Positions 52,925 through 61,081 of a stretch of DNA of 64,000 nt are shown here, in pieces (within the stretch, counting starts at the first letter, position 1; each line of letters starts with the position of its first letter). The position numbers and the translations under genes are program-made. The notes under the pieces are model-generated. The model made no database searches, was not told where the DNA came from, and saw nothing but the letters and a program-made list of their open reading frames with translations. This DNA comes from Variovorax ginsengisoli (GTDB lineage: Bacteria > Pseudomonadota > Gammaproteobacteria > Burkholderiales > Burkholderiaceae_C): NCBI RefSeq assembly GCF_030486595.1, contig NZ_JAUJZH010000013.1, positions 124,001 to 188,000 of the forward strand, written 5' to 3'.

Positions 52925-53584
52925 ATGAAATCCGATGCCATGCTGCGAAGCGATATCGTCGCCGAACTGAACTTCGATCCTGCGATCACGATGAATGCCA
53001 CCGACATCGGCGTGATCGTCAAGGATGGCGTCGTCACGCTGAGCGGGCATCCGTCCAGCCATTCGCAGAAGCATGTCATCGAGCGCGCCGTGCAGCGGGT
53101 CAAGGGTGTCAAGGCCCTGGCCGTCGAGATGTCGGTCCGGCTTCCGGCCGGCAGCGAACGCACCGACGCCGACATCGCCAAGGCGGCGGAAAACGCCCTC
53201 GAATGGAACGTGCTGGTGCCGGACGACGCGGTCCACCCGATGGTGGAGGGCGGCTGGATCACGCTGAGCGGCGGCGTGGAATGGGCGTACCAGCGCCAGG
53301 CGGCCGAAGTCGCCGTGCGCCATCTGCTGGGCGTCAAGGGCGTCACCAACCTGGTCGAGGTCAAGAGCCGGTTCACGGCGGTCGACGTCGAGCGGAAGAT
53401 CAGCGATGCGCTGAAGCGGCAGGCCGATCGCGAGGCCAGGCACATCCAGGTGCTGGTCGATGGCGCCCAGGTCACGCTGCGGGGCACGGTCAAGTCGTGG
53501 GCGGAACGCAGGGCCGCGCAAGGCGCCGCGTGGTCGGCACCGGGCGTGGCGAAGGTCGTGAACAATCTTCTCGTCGAGGCCTGA
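52925..53584 (+). CDS. three-BON-domain stress protein (copy 3)
   Basis: This 219-residue protein has MKSDAMLRSDIVAELNFDP and the three BON cores DGVVTLSGHP, GGWITLSGGVEW and GAQVTLRGTVKSW. It has two extra residues in the first domain compared with the other copies. It shares not only coding sequence but also box and -10 with copy 1. Its start follows GAAGGAGTCTTC. An alcohol dehydrogenase follows 11 bp later. Confidence 0.9.
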   Translation: MKSDAMLRSDIVAELNFDPAITMNATDIGVIVKDGVVTLSGHPSSHSQKHVIERAVQRVKGVKALAVEMSVRLPAGSERTDADIAKAAENALEWNVLVPDDAVHPMVEGGWITLSGGVEWAYQRQAAEVAVRHLLGVKGVTNLVEVKSRFTAVDVERKISDALKRQADREARHIQVLVDGAQVTLRGTVKSWAERRAAQGAAWSAPGVAKVVNNLLVEA

Positions 53585-53595
53585 TCGCACACGCC

Positions 53596-54633
53596 ATGAT
53601 GCAGGCGATGGTTCTTCATGGGCCGAAGCAGCCGCTGCAGATGACGCAGCGCCCGCTGCCCGAGCCCGCCTCCGGCGAGGTTCGACTTCGCGTGCTGGCC
53701 TGCGCCGTCTGCCGCACCGACCTGCACGTGATCGACGGCGACCTGCCGCTCTCCGTGCTGCCCATCGTGCCGGGCCATGAAATCGTCGGCGAGGTCGAGG
53801 CGCTGGGTGCGGACGTCCGCTCGCTGGCCGTCGGAGACCGCGTCGGCGTCCCCTGGCTCGGCCACAGCTGCGGGCACTGCGCCTTCTGCGGCGCCGGTCG
53901 CGAGAACCTGTGCGACACGCCGCGCTTCACGGGCTATCACCGCGACGGCGGCTTCGCGACCCACGTGCTGGCCGAGGCCGATTTCTGCCTGCCGCTGGCT
54001 GACCTGGCCCAGGAGCCGGCCCGGATCGCACCCCTGCTCTGCGCCGGCCTGATCGGCTGGCGCAGCCTGAAGGCCGCCGGCGACGACGCCCGACAGCTGG
54101 GCATCTACGGATTCGGCGCCGCCGCACACCTGGTCGCCCAGGTCGCGGTGGCCCAGGGCCGGACGGTCCACGCCTTCACGCGCGCCGGCGATGCGGCGAG
54201 CCAGGCCTTCGCGCTCAGCCTCGGTGCCGCATGGGCCGGCAGTGCGGACATGCAGCCGCCGCGAGCGCTGGACGCCGCCATCATCTTCGCGCCCGCGGGC
54301 GAGCTGGTGCCATTGGCCTTGAGGGCGGTACGGAAAGGGGGCCGGGTGGTCTGCGGCGGCATCCACATGACGGACATCCCCGCCTTCCCGTACCGGCTGC
54401 TGTGGGAAGAGCGCCAGCTCGTCTCGGTGGCCAACCTCACGCGCGCCGATGCGCGCGAGTTCCTCCAGGTCGTGCGGGCGGATCCGCCGAAGGTCCACAT
54501 CACGACCTATGCGCTGGACCGTGCCAACGAGGCGATCGCGGACCTGCGGGCGGGCCGCCTCCAGGGCGCGGCGGTGCTCGTGCCGCCGGCGCCGCTGCAA
54601 CGATCGAATCAACCGAAGGACCGAAGCCCATGA
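53596..54633 (+). CDS. zinc-dependent alcohol dehydrogenase
   Basis: This 345-residue medium-chain dehydrogenase has the catalytic zinc ligands in CAVCRTDLHVIDGDLP and GHEIVGEV, structural zinc cysteines in CGHCAFCGAGRENLC, and an NAD site LGIYGFGAAAHLVAQ. It oxidises or reduces small alcohols and aldehydes, probably as a fermentation outlet when respiration slows. Two ATGs in tandem (53596 and 53599) are possible starts. It follows BON copy 3 and overlaps the DksA-like gene. Confidence 0.92.
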   Translation: MMQAMVLHGPKQPLQMTQRPLPEPASGEVRLRVLACAVCRTDLHVIDGDLPLSVLPIVPGHEIVGEVEALGADVRSLAVGDRVGVPWLGHSCGHCAFCGAGRENLCDTPRFTGYHRDGGFATHVLAEADFCLPLADLAQEPARIAPLLCAGLIGWRSLKAAGDDARQLGIYGFGAAAHLVAQVAVAQGRTVHAFTRAGDAASQAFALSLGAAWAGSADMQPPRALDAAIIFAPAGELVPLALRAVRKGGRVVCGGIHMTDIPAFPYRLLWEERQLVSVANLTRADAREFLQVVRADPPKVHITTYALDRANEAIADLRAGRLQGAAVLVPPAPLQRSNQPKDRSP

Positions 54634-55004
54634 AACACCTCAATCCATCAGACCTCGACGATCTCGCCCGGCGACTCCAGGCGCGAAAGCGCGAGGTGCT
54701 GAACGAACTCGGGGCGGCCGGCACACCCCTCCAGGGCGGCGTGCTCGCCGGCGAGCACGAGGTCCACAGCCACGCCGACGACGCCGAGGCCGAACGGCTG
54801 GACGACGTGCGATTCGCCGAGATCGAGGTGGACCGGAACACCCTTATCGAAGTCGAGCAGGCGCAGCAGCGCCTGGCAAACGGACTCTATGGCCTGTGCA
54901 TCGACTGCAACGAGGAGATTCCGCTCGAGAGGCTGCTCGCCCAGCCCACGGCGATACGCTGCGCCGCCTGCCAGACCAAGACCGAAGCGAAGCGTCGTCA
55001 CTGA
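54630..55004 (+). CDS. TraR/DksA-family zinc-finger protein
   Basis: This 124-residue protein has a coiled-coil N-terminal half (DLARRLQARKREVLNELG) and a C4 zinc finger GLCIDCNEEIPLERLL...CAACQ. TraR/DksA proteins enter the RNA polymerase secondary channel and alter promoter choice with or without ppGpp. The coiled-coil tip lacks a clear DxxDxA, so its effect may differ from DksA. It overlaps the adh stop by ATGA. Confidence 0.88.
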   Translation: MKHLNPSDLDDLARRLQARKREVLNELGAAGTPLQGGVLAGEHEVHSHADDAEAERLDDVRFAEIEVDRNTLIEVEQAQQRLANGLYGLCIDCNEEIPLERLLAQPTAIRCAACQTKTEAKRRH

Positions 55005-55031
55005 CGCGCACGCGTGCCGGTAACCGCGCTG

Positions 55032-55061
55032 TTGCGATCCGGCCGGGTCCGAGGCTAATAT
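55032..55061 (+). promoter_or_regulatory. sigma70-type promoter giving a leaderless response-regulator mRNA
   Basis: TTGCGA (55032), 18 bp and TAATAT (55056) form a good promoter. The GTG start at 55068 lies 7 bases after the -10, where transcription should begin, and no Shine-Dalgarno is present. Confidence 0.55.
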
Positions 55062-55067
55062 GGCCCG

Positions 55068-55799
55068 GTGACCAGCCCCACCCACCTTGCCGTCCTCGAC
55101 GACGAAGCGGACATCACGCAGCTCCTTGCCAGCTACCTGGCGGGCCAAGGCTTTCGCGTCAGCCAGCTACACACCGGCACCGCGCTCATCGACCTGATGG
55201 CGAGCGACGCACCGGCGCTGGTGCTGCTCGACCTGGGCCTCCCGGGCGAAGACGGTTTTGCCATCGCTCGCCAGCTGCGCGAACACTGGCGATGCGGCCT
55301 GGTCATCGTCACTGGACGGGGCGACGCGGTCGACAAGGTGGTCGGACTGGAAGTAGGCGCTGACGACTACGTCACCAAGCCTTTCGACCTGCGGGAACTG
55401 GTGGCGCGCATCAAGGCGGTGCTGCGCCGCCTCGCGCCTCCTTCCGATGCGCCGCCGGCCCGTGCCACGGCTGCGCCCGCCACGATGCTGCGCTTCGCAC
55501 AGTGGGAGCTCGACACCGCCGCGCGACGGCTGCTGGACCCCAAGGGTCAGGAAGTGGCGCTGACCACGGGCGAATTCGACCTCCTGAACACCCTGGCGAC
55601 CCATCCCGGGCGGGTGCTGTCGCGCGACTTCCTGCTCGAGCACACGCGCGGCCGCGACGGGGGGCCCTTCGACCGCACGATCGACGTGCAGATCGGGCGG
55701 CTGCGCCGGAAGATCGAGGCCGACCCCGAGACGCCGCAGATCATCAAGTCGGTTCGTGGCGCCGGCTATATCCTCGTCCCCAAGGTCGAGGCGGCCTGA
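55068..55799 (+). CDS. OmpR-family response regulator
   Basis: This 243-residue protein has a receiver domain with LDDEADITQL (acidic pocket), LVLLDLGLPGEDG (phospho-Asp) and DDYVTKPFDLREL, then a winged helix with RTIDVQIGRLRRKIE. The GTG start is used. It overlaps the hybrid kinase by one base (TGATG). Despite its OmpR-type output, its partner is a soluble hybrid kinase. Confidence 0.92.
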   Translation: MTSPTHLAVLDDEADITQLLASYLAGQGFRVSQLHTGTALIDLMASDAPALVLLDLGLPGEDGFAIARQLREHWRCGLVIVTGRGDAVDKVVGLEVGADDYVTKPFDLRELVARIKAVLRRLAPPSDAPPARATAAPATMLRFAQWELDTAARRLLDPKGQEVALTTGEFDLLNTLATHPGRVLSRDFLLEHTRGRDGGPFDRTIDVQIGRLRRKIEADPETPQIIKSVRGAGYILVPKVEAA

Positions 55800-57844
55800 T
55801 GGCGGCCCCGCTCGCTGCTTCGGGATTCGACGACGGGGCGGTGTTTCGATCGCTCTTTCTCGCCTACCCCGACGCCCTCCTCCTGATCGACGAGCAAGGG
55901 GTGATCCGCCTTGCCAATCCCGCCGCGCTGGAACTGCTGGGCTATGCCGAGGCCGAGTTGATCGGCCTGCCGGTGGATGCGCTGGTGCCCGACGCCATCC
56001 GTCCGCGCCACGCGGCCTATCGCAAGGCCTACGCCGACCATCCACGTCCCCGACCGATGGGCACTCAGATGGACCTGGTCGCCGAGCGGCGCGACGGCAG
56101 CGAGGTCATGGTCGAGATCGCGCTGAGTCCGTTGCAGGACCACGGCCTGCCCTACGTCGTGGCCGCGATCCGCGGCGTCGGCGCCTACCCGCGCGTGAAG
56201 CAGGCCTTGCAGCGCGCCCGCTATGCCGAATGCCTGGCCCAGTTCGGCCGGCATGCCGTCGACGCCCGCGATTCGAAGAAGCTGATCGACCTCGTTCCCA
56301 CCATCGTGGCGGAAGCCCTGGAGGTCGAACAGGCCAAGATCCTGTTGCTCGAGCCGGACGGCACGCACTTCCGGATCGTCGCCGGCGTGGGACTGCTGCC
56401 CCAGGAAGCCATCGGCGACAGGGTCCCCAACGAGCCCGGATCTCCCTCCGGCCACGTGGTGGCGCACGGCGAGCCCGTGCTCCTGAGCGACTACGCGCAG
56501 GAGCAGCGTTTTCAGGTTCCGTCGCACTACGTCGAGGCCGGCCTAGTGTGCGAACTCTCGGTGCCGCTGGCGGACCGGGGCCGCACCATCGGAACGCTCG
56601 CCGTTCGCTCGCGCGTGATGAAACGCTTCGGCGACGACGAAGTCCGCTTCCTGGAGTCGCTGTCGAGCATGCTCGCCACGGTGATGCAGCGCGAGAGCAG
56701 CGAAGAGGCGCTCAACCACGCCCAGCGGCTCGAGAGCGTGGGCCAGTTGACCGGCGGCGTGGCGCACGATTTCAACAACCTGCTCACGGTGATCTCGGGC
56801 AACCTCCAGGTGCTCGAAGATGCACCGGCCTACGCGCGCGATCCCCTGGTGCAGCAGGTCGTCGGCGCCGCCGCCCGCGCCACCCGGCGCGGTGCCGAAC
56901 TGACGGGAAAGCTGCTCGCGTTTTCCCGGCGCCAGATGCTCCAGCCGACGATCGTCGACGTCGCCGCCCTGCTGGAGTCCCTGACGAACATGCTTCGACG
57001 CACCCTGGACCAGCGCATCGGCATCACTCTCGATGCGCACGAAGTGCTTTGCGTGGCGGATCCCGGGCAGCTCGAGTCCGCCCTGCTCAACGTGGCCATC
57101 AATGCACGCGACGCCATGCCGCAAGGCGGAACCCTGTCATTCAGCTGCCGGGCCGTGGCGGCATTGCCGGACGGCCTGGACGCCCAGCCGGGCGATTCGC
57201 CATCGCATGGATTCGCGTCGATCGCCATCACGGACACCGGGCTCGGCATGCCGGAAGCCGTCAAGGCCCGCGCCTTCGAGCCTTTCTTCACGACCAAGGA
57301 GACCGGCCGCGGCACCGGCCTCGGCCTGTCGACGGTCTACGGCTTCGCCAGGCAGTCGCACGGCGCCGTGAGCCTTGCGAGCACCCTGGGGCAAGGAACC
57401 ACGGTCACGATCTTCCTGCCGCGAGCCGACGATGACGGCCTCGCCGATGACGGTCTCGAACGCGGTGCCAGCCATGTGCCGGAGGGGCTGTGCGTCCTGC
57501 TGGTGGAAGACGACCCCGAAGTTCGCAAGGTGGTCGCGAGGTTTCTCGACGCGATGGCCTTCGAAGTCACCGCCTGCGCCGATGCCGAGGAGGCCCTTCG
57601 AATGCTGGCGACGGACCAGCCCGTCGGCTTGCTGCTGACGGACATCCTGCTCGGACCGGGCCTGCGCGGCACCGAGCTGGCGGATGCGGCGATCGCGCTG
57701 CGGCCCGGGCTTCGGGTGCTGCTGATGTCCGGCTATTCCAGCGAACTGCCGGGCGAGCCACGGGGCCGCGAACTGCTTCGCAAGCCCTTCACGCGGGCCG
57801 ACCTCGAGCAGGCCATCGCCCGGGCGCTCGAATCGGCTCAGTGA
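55799..57844 (+). CDS. soluble PAS-GAF hybrid sensor histidine kinase
   Basis: The protein has 681 residues: PAS (about 10-130), GAF (about 145-300), a HisKA domain with His in GGVAHDFNNLLTVISGN, HATPase_c (DTGLGMPEAV, GRGTGLGLSTVYGF) and a C-terminal receiver with LLLTDILLGPG. It has no membrane segment, so it senses a cytoplasmic signal. The AHDFNNLL-type phosphorelay kinases often act in two-way relays. It is partnered by the regulator just upstream and converges on the Crp/Fnr gene with a 7-bp overlap. Confidence 0.92.
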   Translation: MAAPLAASGFDDGAVFRSLFLAYPDALLLIDEQGVIRLANPAALELLGYAEAELIGLPVDALVPDAIRPRHAAYRKAYADHPRPRPMGTQMDLVAERRDGSEVMVEIALSPLQDHGLPYVVAAIRGVGAYPRVKQALQRARYAECLAQFGRHAVDARDSKKLIDLVPTIVAEALEVEQAKILLLEPDGTHFRIVAGVGLLPQEAIGDRVPNEPGSPSGHVVAHGEPVLLSDYAQEQRFQVPSHYVEAGLVCELSVPLADRGRTIGTLAVRSRVMKRFGDDEVRFLESLSSMLATVMQRESSEEALNHAQRLESVGQLTGGVAHDFNNLLTVISGNLQVLEDAPAYARDPLVQQVVGAAARATRRGAELTGKLLAFSRRQMLQPTIVDVAALLESLTNMLRRTLDQRIGITLDAHEVLCVADPGQLESALLNVAINARDAMPQGGTLSFSCRAVAALPDGLDAQPGDSPSHGFASIAITDTGLGMPEAVKARAFEPFFTTKETGRGTGLGLSTVYGFARQSHGAVSLASTLGQGTTVTIFLPRADDDGLADDGLERGASHVPEGLCVLLVEDDPEVRKVVARFLDAMAFEVTACADAEEALRMLATDQPVGLLLTDILLGPGLRGTELADAAIALRPGLRVLLMSGYSSELPGEPRGRELLRKPFTRADLEQAIARALESAQ

Positions 57845-58569
57845 AGCGCGCCCGCCATCGGCGCAACCGTCGCTCCTTGAATGAAGGCGGTGAGCGCCTC
57901 GACCTGCGGGATATGGATGTCGCGCCGGCCCTTCTCCGTGAACCGGATCACGTCCCCGCGTGCCAGGCGCGACAGCGCCCGGCTGACGCTTTCGAGGGTC
58001 ATGCCGAGGTAGTTGCCGATCTCCGCCCGCGTCATGCGCAGGGTGATCTGGTCGGTGCGCTGGCCGCGCTGGGCCAGCGCGTCGGTCCAGTAGCGAAGGA
58101 AACCCGCCACGCGCGCATCGGCGGGCAGCGTGCACAGCGACAACATCGAGTCGTGCTCACGGGTCAGTTCGCGGCTCATGGTCTCGTGCAGCACGGTGAG
58201 CAGCGCAGGCGTCCGCACGGCGGCCTGGATCAGCGCATCGTAGCGAATGGCCCAGACCTCCCCGGTGTCCATGGCCACCGCGTCGCAGGCGTAGTGCGAT
58301 GTGGCGATGCCGTCCAATCCCAGCCAGTCGCCCTTGAAATAGAGGCCGACCACCTGCTCGCGACCCTCGCCCGAGAGGTTGACCATCTTGAAGTAGCCGG
58401 AGTTCACGATGTAGAGGGAGCCGAAGGCTTGGCCCACCTGGTACACCGAATCGCCGGCGCGGACGATACGCCGCTGGATGGGCATGCTGTCCTGCAGCAG
58501 CTGCAGGGTGTCGGCGATACGGCCGACGACAGATACCGGGCGATTCGGGGTGTTCGTCACTTCAGTCAT
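57838..58569 (-). CDS. Crp/Fnr-family regulator, FNR-type DNA recognition without Fe-S cysteines
   Basis: This 243-residue protein has a cyclic-nucleotide-like domain (about 20-140), a dimerisation helix and a winged helix with RAEIGNYLGMTLESVSRALSR. The recognition-helix residues E--SR are those by which FNR reads TTGAT. Only two cysteines occur (about 94 and 145); the N-terminal cysteine cluster of FNR is absent. It is therefore DNR/FixK-like and its signal is unknown. AAGGAG fixes the start. It is the prime candidate for binding the 20 boxes in this island, including one 136 bp upstream of itself. Confidence 0.92.
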   Translation of the reverse strand: MTEVTNTPNRPVSVVGRIADTLQLLQDSMPIQRRIVRAGDSVYQVGQAFGSLYIVNSGYFKMVNLSGEGREQVVGLYFKGDWLGLDGIATSHYACDAVAMDTGEVWAIRYDALIQAAVRTPALLTVLHETMSRELTREHDSMLSLCTLPADARVAGFLRYWTDALAQRGQRTDQITLRMTRAEIGNYLGMTLESVSRALSRLARGDVIRFTEKGRRDIHIPQVEALTAFIQGATVAPMAGALH

Positions 58570-58704
58570 CACTGGCTCCTTGCTGATCGATGAAGCAGAG
58601 CTTAGGAAGCGAGTGCAACAAATGCGCCAACGCCATGGGGGTCTGGGTAACAGCGGGTGAATGCTTCGTGTCAGATCGGTAACCGCTACCACGGCCCCGC
58701 TTTG

Positions 58705-58745
58705 TTGACCGCCGTCAAGTCTGCGGGCCGCAAAAGCCATACCGT
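58705..58745 (+). promoter_or_regulatory. FNR-type promoter of the carbamoyltransferase-like gene
   Basis: TTGACCGCCGTCAA (58705-58718) is a perfect dyad, followed after 21 bp by TACCGT (58740). It lies between the crp/fnr gene and the carbamoyltransferase-like gene, so it may also autoregulate the former. Confidence 0.72.
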
Positions 58746-58752
58746 TGCACCT

Positions 58753-59481
58753 GTGAAGCCTTCTTCCTCTCATGCCGGCACCTGGCAACCCGATGAACCG
58801 CTGGCGGCCGCAAAGATCGTCGCCCTCTTCGCAGCGGCCCGGCGCCTGCGGGCGGATTCGGATGCTGGGGCCACCGGCAACCCCTTGCGCGGCAGGAACC
58901 TGGCCTTGCTGATGGCGAGGCCCGCGGGCCGGGAAGTCTCGCCACTCCATCGCGCAGCCCAAGACCTGGGCGCCCGCGTCGCCGAAGTCCCCTTCGAGGC
59001 CGACGCTTCCAGGCAGGTGGACATCGGGGCGCTGGCGCGGCTTCTGGGGCGGATGTACGACGCGATCGACTGCGACACGCTGCCGTCGTCGACGGTTCGC
59101 CGGATCGAGCGAGAGGCCGGGGTTCCCGTCTACGCCGGGCTCGGCCTGGACGACCATCCGGCCCGTGTGATCGCCGACCTCCTGACACTCTGCGACCTCG
59201 GATCGCCGCAGGCCGTGAAGACGGGCATCATCTTCCTCGGCGACCCGCGCACGCGGCGAGGCAGCATCTTCCTCGCAGCGGCACGGGAACTCGGGTTTGC
59301 GCTGCAGGTCGCCGAAGCCAGACACACGGCGTCGAACGACGCGGCCTATGTCGTCGACGCGACCCGCCCATCGACCTGGTCGCTGCATGCCGAGGGCCGT
59401 CCGATCGAAGAGCTTCGCCGATCGGCAAACCACCGTTGCGTGATCCAGACGGTGCTGCTCGACACGATTCCTCGAGGGTGA
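58753..59481 (+). CDS. aspartate/ornithine carbamoyltransferase-like protein lacking catalytic motifs
   Basis: From a GTG at 58753 it has 242 residues, shorter than the usual 310. LRGRNLALLMARPAGREVSP aligns with the carbamoyl-phosphate loop, normally KPSTRTR, but lacks Ser-Thr-Arg-Thr-Arg. LGRMYDAIDC and GLGLDDHPARVIADLLTLCD match the HPxQ region with Arg for Gln, and HCLP is missing from the end. It is probably inactive as a transcarbamylase and could be regulatory. The start is unsure: the predicted transcription start lies at or just before this GTG, while the frame is open to 58657. Confidence 0.7.
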   Translation: MKPSSSHAGTWQPDEPLAAAKIVALFAAARRLRADSDAGATGNPLRGRNLALLMARPAGREVSPLHRAAQDLGARVAEVPFEADASRQVDIGALARLLGRMYDAIDCDTLPSSTVRRIEREAGVPVYAGLGLDDHPARVIADLLTLCDLGSPQAVKTGIIFLGDPRTRRGSIFLAAARELGFALQVAEARHTASNDAAYVVDATRPSTWSLHAEGRPIEELRRSANHRCVIQTVLLDTIPRG

Positions 59482-59559
59482 GCGGCGAGGCGCCGGCGAC
59501 TCGCCGCCGAGCTGCGATTCATCAGCCTCGATCGCGTCGGTCCTCGACCCGTCGCGCAC

Positions 59560-61065
59560 TCATGGCCCGGCCTTTACAGGCGCGACCGGCAACTGCGAAC
59601 GCGTGAAGTCCAATGCATAGCGCAGTGCCCCCGGGCTCTCGGCATGCAAGGTGTAGAGGGGTTGTCCGAGCTCGACCCGGTCCCTGTGGCGCACGTGCAG
59701 CGTGGCCCCCGCCGCCGGATCACGCGGCGCGCCGGCGAGCTTGGCCGCCCGCGACAGCAGCCGGGTGTCGATCGCCTGCACCACGCCGGTCGCCGGCGCC
59801 GCAACCACGTGGACATGCGCCGCGCTGGGCGGAATCCGAAGGCCGCCCTGGGCTTCGCAGATCGAGATGAACTTGGCCAGCGCGCGGCCCTCGTCGAGGA
59901 TCTGGCGCGCCATGGTTCGCCCGCTTCCCGTCACGGCCCGCCCCGCCATTTCCAGCACCAGGCCGGCGAGCTCCAACGCACGCTCGCGCAGGTCGGCCGG
60001 CGCATCGGGCATGCGTTCGAGCACCGCCATGACATCGATGGCCTCCAGCGCCGGTCCGATGCCGCGGCCGACCGGCTGCGAACCATCGGTCAGGACGGTG
60101 CGCACTTGCAGGCCCAGCGCGGCCCCCACGGAGACCAGGCTGCGCGAGAGCCGGCCGGCGGCCTGCGCGCTGCGCACCTTGGTCTGCGGCCCCACCGGCA
60201 GATCGATCAGCACGCGCTGCGAGCCCACCGCGGCCTTCTTGGAAAGGATCGAAGCAACGAGCAGGCCTTCGCTGTCGAGGCTGAGCGGGCGCTCCACGCG
60301 GATCAGCAGGTCGTCGGCGGGACTGATCCGGGTGGTGCCGCCCCAGACGATGCAGCCGCCCTCGCGTTCCACCACGCGCCGCATCGCGGGCACGTCCAAG
60401 GCGACCGGCGCCAGCGTCTCCATGGCATCTGCCGTCCCGGCGGCCGACGTGATGGCGCGCGAGGAAGTCTTGGGCATCGTGATGCCGCAGGCCGCGACGA
60501 TCGGCACCACCAGGAGCGTGGTCCGGTTTCCGGGCAGCCCGCCGATGCAGTGCTTGTCCATGACGGGCGACGTTCCCCAGTCGATTCGCTCGCCGACGTC
60601 GACCATGGCCTTGGTCAACGCCACGGTCTCGTCGAAATCGAGGCCACCGCCTGCGCACACCGTCACGAAGGAGGCAAGGTGGATGTCCGACACACGGCCA
60701 TGGCTCACGTCTTCCATCAGCGCGCGCAAGGCCTCGTACCCCAGCTTGCCGCCGTGCACCTTGGTGCGCAGGTGCGCCAGCGAATCCAGCTGCGGCGGAT
60801 GGCGCACCGCCACGGCCTCGCCTTCGGCCACCCCCAACAGGCTCCATGCGGCCTCGGACAGCGCGATCTCGTCGCTGCGCAGCCAGTCGCTGGTCACGTG
60901 GTTCAGGATGGCGAGCACGTGCCGGTGCCCGGCGACCACCTCCACCTGCGCCTGCGCCTCGAAGCCCTCGGCGCGGCAGACCGGGCAGTCGCTGCGCAGG
61001 TAGACCACGGGCTGCTGGTAGGTGTCGATGCCGGCGCGCCGGGCGGGCAACCGATCGAAGGCCAT
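59560..61065 (-). CDS. thymidine/AMP phosphorylase-family enzyme
   Basis: This 501-residue protein has an extra N-terminal domain of about 85 residues, as in archaeal AMP phosphorylases. The core then carries YEALRALMEDVSHGRVSD, TKAMVDVGERIDW, DKHCIGGLPGNRTTLLVVP (phosphate site) and SSRAITSAAGTADAMETLAPV. It belongs to the group annotated as putative thymidine phosphorylase and could phosphorolyse nucleosides or NMPs. It starts 16 bp after the RNase-like gene in the same operon. AMP versus thymidine specificity cannot be settled by eye. Confidence 0.88.
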   Translation of the reverse strand: MAFDRLPARRAGIDTYQQPVVYLRSDCPVCRAEGFEAQAQVEVVAGHRHVLAILNHVTSDWLRSDEIALSEAAWSLLGVAEGEAVAVRHPPQLDSLAHLRTKVHGGKLGYEALRALMEDVSHGRVSDIHLASFVTVCAGGGLDFDETVALTKAMVDVGERIDWGTSPVMDKHCIGGLPGNRTTLLVVPIVAACGITMPKTSSRAITSAAGTADAMETLAPVALDVPAMRRVVEREGGCIVWGGTTRISPADDLLIRVERPLSLDSEGLLVASILSKKAAVGSQRVLIDLPVGPQTKVRSAQAAGRLSRSLVSVGAALGLQVRTVLTDGSQPVGRGIGPALEAIDVMAVLERMPDAPADLRERALELAGLVLEMAGRAVTGSGRTMARQILDEGRALAKFISICEAQGGLRIPPSAAHVHVVAAPATGVVQAIDTRLLSRAAKLAGAPRDPAAGATLHVRHRDRVELGQPLYTLHAESPGALRYALDFTRSQLPVAPVKAGP

Positions 61066-61081
61066 GGCGCGAGCCGCCGCC

